From positions 62,001-126,000 of the forward strand of contig JBBDNB010000018.1 in NCBI GenBank assembly GCA_040877935.1: 64,000 bases of DNA. The letters run 5' to 3'. Of this stretch, positions 35,164-43,800 are shown piece after piece. Source of the stretch: Chitinophagales bacterium (GTDB lineage Bacteria > Bacteroidota > Bacteroidia > Chitinophagales > CAIOSU01). The first letter of the stretch is position 1. Each line of letters begins with the position of its first letter. The notes under the pieces are model-generated. The model was not told where the DNA came from, did no database searches, and worked only from the letters and a program-made list of their open reading frames with translations. Position numbers and translations under genes: made by a program.

Positions 35164-36429
35164 TTACCCCCTAACAGCCTTATCGATCTTACTGGCAAGC
35201 ATTAAGTGATCACTTGCAGAGTTCTTGTTCAATACGTTGGTCATAACACATACCATATATTTTGAACCATCCGTATGTTCTACAATGGCTACTGAATTCA
35301 TATAGTTAAACACATTACCTTTGTATTTACCGCATTCTTCGCCTTTGCTTATATCGCATTTATACAAACTTCCAGATTTAAAATAGACAGCGGCATCCCT
35401 CAATTCAGGTGCTTGTGCATAGCGAATTCTTCGATCGGTCATGTACATTAATCGCTTGATTTCTAAGCTTGATTTTTCATCTACAATATTACCTTGTTCA
35501 AGTTGTAGCATCCATTTCATGAGTCCTAGTGGCGAGCCAATACTCCCACCTTTACTACCCACATAAGGATTTACACCTCTGGTAAAAAAAGTTCCTAAAC
35601 GCCATTCATCTTCTGTAATACCCAATTGTCGTAAAGGATCGTTAACTATGGAAACAGCTAGGTCTGTGATACTATTTTTAGGCCCTTCTTTAAAATAAGC
35701 ATCGGCATCTTCTTGGGTCATCGTTGGGTACTTATCTCCAAAAGCACACATGAGTAAGGCCTCTCGCCACACAACACTCGCTGCACCATTATTGCTGACA
35801 GACAAGGCATGATCTGCCCATTCAAACAAAGAAAATACATCGCTTGCCTGTGCTTGGCGCTTTACCAATTTATTGGTTTCTATATTAAACACCGGAATGG
35901 TATGTTCATCAGTTAGCACCCAATTCCCTCCTTTTACCATTTTGTTTTTTAAGAGTTCAACACGCTTGTTGTAATCATCAGGATAAATTTTAGCTAGCTG
36001 ATCGAATAGTGCAGTAACCACTATTAGCTTACCCACACTTCCTGGCTGGTAACCACGAGTTTCATTTTGTTGTGCATACCTCAAACTATCTGGTTTTGAA
36101 ATATCAAGAACAGTTACAGAGTAGCTTTTATCTAACCTAGGAAATAAAGCGTCTATCTTTTTTTGAAGCAATGCATCTTGAACCAAAATCTCCTTTGGCG
36201 TATTTTGCTTTCGCGAGAGCAAGTTAAGTTTAATATCATTTATGCTTTTGTAGGCTCCTGCTGGTAGTTTAATAGCGGGTAAATCGCCTGAAAGTGACAA
36301 TTCTAAGCCTCTCAAGCGTTTTATACCTGAGTATTGGTAGCCATCAATTGGATAATCCGTATAATTTGCAGGTACAATAAAAGCCATACAGGCAAAAGCC
36401 AAAAGACTTATTTTAAGTGTTTTGATCAT
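35164..36429 (-). CDS. Secreted serine beta-lactamase-fold hydrolase
   Basis: A 421-residue protein with an N-terminal signal (ISLLAFACMAFIVPANY). The serine-acylase motifs are PGSVGK (Ser131, Lys134), SVSNNGA and FKSGSLY, the same S-x-x-K, S-N-N and K-S-G set as the lipoprotein at 31245-32198. Insertions around the motifs make it ~100 residues longer. A Cys pair (KCDISKGEECG) follows the KSG motif. It is expected to act in the envelope on a peptidoglycan-like or other acyl substrate; no class A omega-loop Glu is obvious. It starts 4 bases after the large phosphotransferase gene, so both are one transcript and probably one process. Confidence 0.8.
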   Translation of the reverse strand: MIKTLKISLLAFACMAFIVPANYTDYPIDGYQYSGIKRLRGLELSLSGDLPAIKLPAGAYKSINDIKLNLLSRKQNTPKEILVQDALLQKKIDALFPRLDKSYSVTVLDISKPDSLRYAQQNETRGYQPGSVGKLIVVTALFDQLAKIYPDDYNKRVELLKNKMVKGGNWVLTDEHTIPVFNIETNKLVKRQAQASDVFSLFEWADHALSVSNNGAASVVWREALLMCAFGDKYPTMTQEDADAYFKEGPKNSITDLAVSIVNDPLRQLGITEDEWRLGTFFTRGVNPYVGSKGGSIGSPLGLMKWMLQLEQGNIVDEKSSLEIKRLMYMTDRRIRYAQAPELRDAAVYFKSGSLYKCDISKGEECGKYKGNVFNYMNSVAIVEHTDGSKYMVCVMTNVLNKNSASDHLMLASKIDKAVRG

Positions 36430-36433
36430 GGGG

Positions 36434-39346
36434 CTATAAGGGTTTGCTTAATAAAATTTGTTTTTGTGTATTTACGTCAGGTGTGATTGATTGAAGATAC
36501 TCTGAACCTAAGGCATTTTTATTTTCAACAAAAGGTCTAACCTGAAACAACCATAGCTTATTATCCTTAAACCCAAGCTCTACGTCATAAGCTCCTTTAT
36601 AATCTGAATTTGTTTTTTTGGCTAAAGTTTTTCTGATGGTGCTTGCCAATTCGTTTATTTCTGCAATGTTCTGCGCATTTAAAATGGGGTTTTCAAAGGT
36701 CGTTACTTGTTTTCCTGTGCCACCTGTAACAGGTAGGATTGTATAATAAGCTTCTCTTGCCGGAGATAACAATTTTACTTTTCCTTCTGAAGTAATGTTG
36801 TATGTTTCAGCAAATTGCCCATCTACTGCGCCACCAGCACCACGACTAAAGGCAAGGGTTAAATCATTTTCATCTCCTGAAGAAATACCTTTTGTAACCA
36901 AAACTCCGGAGTAATCTACATCTACCGAAGGAATGACCAGGATCGAGGGAAATACATTCTCTGGATTTAATAAATATTTTTGTCTCCACTTAAAGCTGCG
37001 TTCTGTATAAGGTGATGCCCATACATCTTTAATGCCTTGTATTATTTTCTGCTTTTCTACAGCATTAAAAATAGTTAAGTTAAGGCCTGCACCTGAAAAA
37101 TCCTTCAAGTCTTCCATGTTAGTGTCACTCCTTAAAAACACGGGGACACTGCCTATAGGTTTTTCAAAAATAGTTTGAAATGATGATGAAATTTCAGCTA
37201 AAAACTCAGACTTTAAGGGCATTATTTTTATCGCAGCCCTTAAAATTTCCAATTGTCTTAATTGAAAATTCTCTACCTCAACTTTAGAAATTCCTTGTTC
37301 TCTTTTGGCATCGGCTTCTGTAAACATTGCGTTTAAAAACTCCCAGTAACTTTTGCCTTGATTTGGCATTTGCTGATCCATGTGTTTTTTGAAAATCCCA
37401 AAAGGAATGACAAACCCTTCTACAACTTGTTCGGGAAACATAGACTTGAGTTGACCAAGATTAGCAGCCTTAGGACCGCACAGTTTGCCGGAGTTACTCG
37501 CATCAACCTCACGTAGATTTAATATAGATGTTTGGCCTAAGCGAATCTCTTCAACGGGTACAGCAATTCTATCTTCCTTACGGACCTTTTTAGTAAACAG
37601 CACTTTTTCTTCTGCCGTCATTTTAGCCGCCTCTTTTAAAATTACTGTCCCTTTATTGGAAACCGCATAAAACACTTTTTCACCGTGAAATGGCATTAAA
37701 TCTTGCAGATTTTCATCGGACAAGGCTGCATTTGGAACACCTAAATTTCTTGCTAACAATTGAACATGAGAAACCAAGTTCCCTTCAGCAACAGTAGCTA
37801 TTCCTGCTATCGGTTTTAAGTCGGCAGGAGCACGTTCAAATATATATATCTTATCACTTGAGACTTCAATATCATCAGGGTTACCGTTTATCACGACCAG
37901 TTCCCCAAATGCATAACCTGGATTTAAACCACGGACGCTACTCTGGTTTTTGAGATTCATGACTTTATTAGACAACGAAGATTCTTGAGCAATGAAATCC
38001 CCTAAATCTCCCACAGTTTTTCCCAATTGTAAGGCAACAGAGGAACGAATGCGGTCATCAATAAAACTATAGGCTTTTGGCTCAAAAGCAGTATATGTGT
38101 TGACCACATCTTGATAATTTGCCTTTACCATTGCCGAGCTCCATTCTACCACACCACGAGCAGTTTCATGCATCTTGATTAAATTGCCCAAACTTATACT
38201 CTTTCCAGCAACGGGTTGAAGTGTAGCCTGTACGCTTTCCCACTCCCAAAGTTCTATCGCTCCTGTTCCAGCTATAGCCATGGCTAAGGCATATACTTTT
38301 TCCTGTTGCTCTCCAAGGGTTACAGGATCCCACTCTGCTGACTTTTTAAAGACAATAGTTTCAAGTTTATTCGCAATATCTAAAAGTTGAAGACGCTGAG
38401 CGCCCCCTTTTTCTTTGGTGATATTTTTTCTTATGTTTAGAAGCATTTTAGCCGTTTCTTTAGTGAATAGCGAAGGATTTACGGTAGTGCTATTGGCTTG
38501 GATAAAATTTTGCAACTTTGTTTTTAAAGCACTTTCACTTTTAAGGGAATTCACCTGTGTTGAAATAGCGGAAAGGCTTGCAGGTTTATGGAACTTCTGC
38601 ATGGTCACTAAGAGCTCCTCTAACTTTTTAAGCAGATCAGAAGTTAGCAATGATGAATTTTTGTTTTTAAATTCCACTACTTTTTCAATATCCAGAGGCT
38701 CAGGATTGCTATGTATTTTTACACGCAGGTCCATAAATTTTGAATATTGATCAGAAATAACTTTAGACTGTGCGCGCATCAATTGAGAGACATCGTCATC
38801 GCCTTTATGAGGGATATCCTTTAGAGATTGCAAAATAAGGTAATAGTTTTTGACCAATACATCATCTTTGGTCAATAGCCATTTGTAAAAATCAACACCC
38901 CATTTTTCTTCATCTTCTACTTGTATGGCACCACGGTAATACTGTCCTTTTCTATTTACCCAACCCTCGTCAATACGGGCTAGATATTTACCAAGTTGGT
39001 ATTGTTTTAAGCGAGAATGGTTATGCACTTCATCCCAAAACTCAGTCTTATCAGTATAAGCCAATATCTGTCCTAAAAATATATGATCGCTTTTTCCAAG
39101 AGCAATGACTTCATCTTTATAAGTGGCGTGTTGGATGCCCCCAATATCTTTGGGACATGGATCTTTAGGTGGACGGATACTACCATCATCACAAAACCAT
39201 TGAATGCTTTTGTATGGCCCACGGATATCATTTTTGTAAGTTTCAATTTGACTTTTTACTTTTTCGTTACTAAGCTGTTGAGCGTTTACTGATAACACCG
39301 CTAGAAAGGCAAAAATCAATAAAAATGGGTGTTTTTGGTATTTCAT
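36434..39346 (-). CDS. Secreted PEP-synthase/glucan-dikinase-like phosphotransferase
   Basis: A 970-residue protein with a clear signal peptide (PFLLIFAFLAVLSVNAQ). Residues ~25-470 are helical and unrecognised. A phosphohistidine swivel domain follows (~475-575) with EGNLVSHVQLLARNLG and His527 as the likely phosphate carrier. The C-terminal part (~620-945) is a PPDK_N-type ATP-binding domain: GPKAANLGQLK, VVEGFVIPFGIF, FLRSDTNMEDLKDFSGAG, a GVLVTKGISSGD segment and YDVELGFKDNKLWLFQVRP. The order histidine domain then ATP domain is that of glucan water dikinases; PEP synthase and PPDK have the reverse order. A signal peptide on an ATP-using enzyme is unusual. The substrate is unknown. A hydrolase gene follows after 4 bases. 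Confidence 0.8.
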   Translation of the reverse strand: MKYQKHPFLLIFAFLAVLSVNAQQLSNEKVKSQIETYKNDIRGPYKSIQWFCDDGSIRPPKDPCPKDIGGIQHATYKDEVIALGKSDHIFLGQILAYTDKTEFWDEVHNHSRLKQYQLGKYLARIDEGWVNRKGQYYRGAIQVEDEEKWGVDFYKWLLTKDDVLVKNYYLILQSLKDIPHKGDDDVSQLMRAQSKVISDQYSKFMDLRVKIHSNPEPLDIEKVVEFKNKNSSLLTSDLLKKLEELLVTMQKFHKPASLSAISTQVNSLKSESALKTKLQNFIQANSTTVNPSLFTKETAKMLLNIRKNITKEKGGAQRLQLLDIANKLETIVFKKSAEWDPVTLGEQQEKVYALAMAIAGTGAIELWEWESVQATLQPVAGKSISLGNLIKMHETARGVVEWSSAMVKANYQDVVNTYTAFEPKAYSFIDDRIRSSVALQLGKTVGDLGDFIAQESSLSNKVMNLKNQSSVRGLNPGYAFGELVVINGNPDDIEVSSDKIYIFERAPADLKPIAGIATVAEGNLVSHVQLLARNLGVPNAALSDENLQDLMPFHGEKVFYAVSNKGTVILKEAAKMTAEEKVLFTKKVRKEDRIAVPVEEIRLGQTSILNLREVDASNSGKLCGPKAANLGQLKSMFPEQVVEGFVIPFGIFKKHMDQQMPNQGKSYWEFLNAMFTEADAKREQGISKVEVENFQLRQLEILRAAIKIMPLKSEFLAEISSSFQTIFEKPIGSVPVFLRSDTNMEDLKDFSGAGLNLTIFNAVEKQKIIQGIKDVWASPYTERSFKWRQKYLLNPENVFPSILVIPSVDVDYSGVLVTKGISSGDENDLTLAFSRGAGGAVDGQFAETYNITSEGKVKLLSPAREAYYTILPVTGGTGKQVTTFENPILNAQNIAEINELASTIRKTLAKKTNSDYKGAYDVELGFKDNKLWLFQVRPFVENKNALGSEYLQSITPDVNTQKQILLSKPL

Positions 39347-39873
39347 TTTAATATGTGGTTACAATAGTTAGACGCCTAAAAATCAAATAGGCCATTAAAG
39401 AGTTGGCTTAGACCCTACTTAACTAATAGGGAATAAATACTTCTTAGGGAGAGTCCAATATACGAAACAAAACTCAAATCAATAGATAAATTATTTTTGA
39501 AAAAAAACTTTATGAATAGTCTCTGTCATAATCTGAAACTTATAAATGGCTTAAAAAAAGCTGATCATCATTTTAGTCCAGCCCCAGCCATCTTGTGCGT
39601 TTTCAAATTTCATTATGAAAGCGAGGCCCCTGAGTGTCCCGACCTACATTACGGGGCAAGCTAGTCGAAATGCCAGATATAAAATTCAGAAATTATAATT
39701 CCCTTTACATTATTAAAGGAGATTCAACCGGATATCTGAATACAGAAAACTTAAATTACAGGACAATAACGGGTAATGCTGCTGGTTAAAACTAGCGCAT
39801 TGCTAGCTGAATTCTAGCCAAAGAGTATAGCCTGCTTGCGCCTCTCTAAAAAACATCGCAAAACCCAAACCAC
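39347..39873. other. 527-base stretch without a recognised gene
   Basis: Mostly AT-rich, with a more GC-balanced island around 39575-39675. Two short frames are open: one of about 40 codons across 39580-39710 containing RPLSVPTYITGQASRNARYK, and one from 39670 to 39789 (MPDIKFRNYNSLYII). Neither matches a family I know. The left part is the leader of the phosphotransferase gene. It could hold remnants of a decayed gene. Confidence 0.35.
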
Positions 39874-40683
39874 TCATGGTCTATGCCCAGTATCAAATCC
39901 TGGTCTTATAAAAGCCCTTGCTTTTGGGAAACATTTTTCAGCATTACGCCTGAGTTGCTCCAGCAACACCAAAAAATCAAGAATCTCATCAGCCTGTGTG
40001 GGCATTTGCTCGTAGAGTTTTCCCCATGCAGCAATCGAACGATCTATTGCCAACAAAGCCACTTTTGCCGAGCCATCCGCATCGCTCGGAAATTCATCTC
40101 CCAAATCCATGTCCTCAAATAAATCATCATGGCTGGTCAAAGCGCGCATCAACTTGGTATAGATCAAGTGCTGATACCACCTGATTACGGATATCGCGTC
40201 TTCTATCATTATAGCCGCACCTTGTGTTTCTGATGTTTTGATTCCAAGTTTTAAATTATTGTTGAGCTCCTGTTCCAATTCTAATAAAACTGGTTCAGCA
40301 GCAATAAACCATTTATGAACCTTCTTGGTGTATTGCATAGAAGTTCTTGACAATTCATGATCTTCTGCTTTTTCCTTGCTTTCTTTTTCTTTTTGTTCAA
40401 ATTCCGGATCCGGTTCTATTTTATCCAGATCAATCCCTTGTTCGTAGGCAATGTATTCTATCATTTCCCTGGTTTGACGAAAACTTTCCTGCACACTCTC
40501 CCAAAACATTTGTTTTTCATCGCTGCCAGCATTTTTGGATAGAATTTCTTCAGACATCTCATAATTCAAACAACGAGCAGTAAAGGGACAGCGCTCGCAC
40601 CATCGATCGCAATAGTTAAAAATGCCTGGAATGTGTCTCGGATTATGTGGACGATCTAAAAATTCCGGTTTTTTCATAAACAA
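39874..40683 (-). CDS. Uncharacterised protein with N-terminal four-cysteine cluster
   Basis: A 269-residue soluble protein. Near the N-terminus is YCDRWCERCPFTARC, four cysteines in about 15 residues after a HNPRHIPGIFNY lead, spaced as in iron-sulfur or zinc sites. The rest is helical and acidic, with a charged linker (EFEQKEKESKEKAEDHE) and segments such as MIEDAISVIRWYQHLIYTKL and ALLAIDRSIAAWGKLY. No catalytic motif is apparent. It might be a metal- or cluster-binding protein; this is inferred from spacing only. It is transcribed alone, between an empty region and a hairpin repeat. Confidence 0.7.
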   Translation of the reverse strand: MFMKKPEFLDRPHNPRHIPGIFNYCDRWCERCPFTARCLNYEMSEEILSKNAGSDEKQMFWESVQESFRQTREMIEYIAYEQGIDLDKIEPDPEFEQKEKESKEKAEDHELSRTSMQYTKKVHKWFIAAEPVLLELEQELNNNLKLGIKTSETQGAAIMIEDAISVIRWYQHLIYTKLMRALTSHDDLFEDMDLGDEFPSDADGSAKVALLAIDRSIAAWGKLYEQMPTQADEILDFLVLLEQLRRNAEKCFPKARAFIRPGFDTGHRP

Positions 40684-40770
40684 ATAAGTTTGGGTCTAAT
40701 TTACAAAAGAGAAAGATTATCCCATATTGCCTCTCAGTCATACGATGACTTTGGTTGATTGGCTACTGAC

Positions 40771-40803
40771 AATCCTTCAAGGCTTTGAAAACCTTGAAGG
40801 ATT
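40771..40803. repeat. Long perfect intergenic hairpin
   Basis: AATCCTTCAAGG (40771-40782) and CCTTGAAGGATT (40792-40803) are exact 12-base inverted arms around a 9-base loop. No T run follows. It lies between two genes on the minus strand and may be a transcript-end structure or a dispersed repeat. Confidence 0.7.
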
Positions 40804-40848
40804 TGACAGGTGTATTTTGGCTTTTCCCTTTGGCGAAACACCTCTCTA

Positions 40849-43800
40849 TTAATCTATCAACATACGCTTCACGGAACTGCCTTGTTCGGTTTGTAATTCC
40901 ACAAAGTAAATGCCCGTAGATAATCCTGAGTTATTGATAAAGAAACTTTGAGTGCCAGAACTAACGCTCAATTGTCTGTGATCAATTACTTCACCCAAAA
41001 TATTGGTAATCTTAAACTGAACTACGCCACTTGTCTCGGCCTGTAGTTCAAGGTTAAAACTTCCCTGGTTGGGATTGGGATAGATTTCCCAATTGCCTTC
41101 ATTAGACAGTTCCCCGATTCCTACATGAATGTATTCTGTACAAGCGGTATCACTGCAATTATATTGGTCAGTAACAACCACACAATACCTGCCTGTTTTA
41201 GGAGTGCTGAAATATTGGTTGTTTGCGCCAAAAATCAAATTCCATGGGCTCTGCTCATACCATTGGTAACTCATTCCGGCAGGTGCAGCCAACATTGTAG
41301 AACCAGAAATGCTGATACTTGCATTTGGTCTTTCCACTACATTTATTGAATCTATGCATTCCGTTGCATTTCCATCGCTGGTGGTTAAAGTCATAATAAC
41401 AGGGTATGTGCCTGGCGTATTATAAGTTATGCTATGCATTCCTGGACCTGTAGCAGAAGAAGGACTGCCACTAGGGAAACTCCAATTTATAAACAACCCG
41501 GTCGTAACTCCAGCATAATTGAACAATGCGACTTCCCCTTCACAAACATTTGGCTTAAAGGTCCATTCGCAAGGCAAAGGATGTTCCTTGCAGTGAATAG
41601 GGAAACAAATGGTAGTATCCTTACAAACCACTTGGTTTTCATCTACCGTAAATGTAAGGCAGAGCTCCTCATCCTGACTGCTTCCAATATAGCTGCCGCT
41701 CACGGTATTCAATCCATTTATTAAAGTGTAAGGATTGTTTACGTTTAAAATTCCGGTATTGCCGCTGCTAATATTCAAACTGCCACATCCATCTATCAAT
41801 AAATCAAAATAATATTTAGGTCCTGCTGAGGTCTGTTCGCACCATATTGTATCACTAATAAATTCAAATCTGCAACAAGAGGTATCACAAGGTGGCAATA
41901 CTACACAGGCGGGTTCTGAAAAACAGCACAGGGTATAATCGCCCAAGGAATCCAATCCTTCCAAATGTGTTCTGAAACAGATCGTGTCACCTGCACTTCC
42001 ATTGTAAATAGTGGTAGAAAGAGAAGTAGAACTATCCCCTGGAAGTATTTCCTCTCCCACTACAGAAGGGCCAAACAATAATCCCAAATGCGGGCTCAAT
42101 ACCCCGAGATTAACCCTGTCAACGGTATCTGAGCTATTATTGATCACATAATATTGCATTTCATAATTTCCATCACTATTGCAGAAAATAGTATCAATGA
42201 TAAATTCAGCGCACAAAGAATCCTGAGGGCCACAATCTTCCAGGTTCAATTCCAATTCCCCTGTAGTATCGGTACAACCAAAACTATTCGTTACTTCCAA
42301 TGCATATAAACCACTCAAATTTGCGGTATAATCTTTAGAGTTGGCTCCAGAAATAGGACTTCCATTCAACATCCACTGATAAGAGGTGCCACCTACTGGA
42401 CCGATAATGGTATATGGCGCGCAAGTATCAAAGCATCCTACATAATAGGAACACAGCTCGGGAAGTGGGTTGATAGTAGCGCAATATGTTGTGCTGCTGC
42501 TACAGCCATTGGTATCCGTTGCAATCAATTGATAACAGCCATTTTCCGTAACCGAAATAGTATCTGAAATTGCACCTGTACTCCACTGTAAATTCACGGA
42601 TGCATCTGGATGATCGCCCACCAATGTAATTGTTTCTCCATAGCAAACCACACTTGCCCCAACAGGCGTAATAGTTGGATCCGCTGGATTGTCCAATGCC
42701 TCCATAATAAAAGGCATAGAAGTATCAGAGCAACCCAAATCATTGTCCGTTACAACCAATTCGTAAGTAAATATTCCGGGAGATGATGGCATAAAGAAAA
42801 TGGAGCTATTGGTACTGCCATTGTTGGTGCCATCGTCCGTAAACCACTGGTAACTCCAATTGCTATTGAAATTTCCATTCAAGGAATAAGCCTGCCCCAA
42901 GCAAATGGTATTGGAACCACTATTATTAATCACGGCTGCAGGTGCAGTATTTACAATTATTCTGATAAAAGTGCTGTAAGTACAACCGCTTCCATCATCC
43001 ATTTCCAAAGTATAAATTCCGGTACTATTTACCGTTATGGAATCATTGGTAGAGCCATTGCTCCACAGATAATCGCAGGAAGCACAGGCAGGAGCTACCA
43101 ATACAACATCTTCGCCTTGGCAAACAATGGTATCGGGATAAGCCGAAATATCACCGTAATTCACAGGGCTTACAATTTCTACCGTATCGCTAATGGAGTC
43201 AACACAGCCGTAAATATCGGATACAAATAAATCTACCGTGTAATCTCCTGCTGCAAAATAGGCAACAGTAGGATTTTGATTGAGGGAAGTAGCACCATTG
43301 CCAAATTCCCAAGACCAATAATTAACTGCTCCAGTAGAAGCATCCGTAAATGGAACGGGCGTTGCCACACAGCTAGGGCTAGGAAAGGTAAAGGCTGCCG
43401 AAGGTGATGGGTCAATTTCTACTGTATCCCTATGTGTTACAATACATGCGGCATTGGAAATGGTCAATTCCACATAATAAGTTCCGGGAGAAGCATAGGT
43501 ATGACAAGGATTTTGAAGTGTTGAAAAATTTCCATCTCCAAAATCCCAATCCCAATTGACAATAGAACTTCCTGCCGTTGTAGCACTTTTATCCGTAAAG
43601 CATACTGCATCTCCATTACAACCCGATTCCAAATCAAAATTAGCATATAAGGGAATTTCTACCAGCATGGTATCAACAACCCTACATGTTTTATTGCCTG
43701 CAATATTTGGAATATCGCCACTCAATTCCACCAAATAAAATCCGGCATCATCGTAGGTATGCGTGGGATTGGTAAGTGTTGAGGAGTTTCCATCTCCAAA

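Noticed and set aside
36434-39346. Rifampicin phosphotransferase
   Set aside because: It shares the superfamily, but the domain order differs (histidine domain before the ATP domain) and it has a signal peptide.
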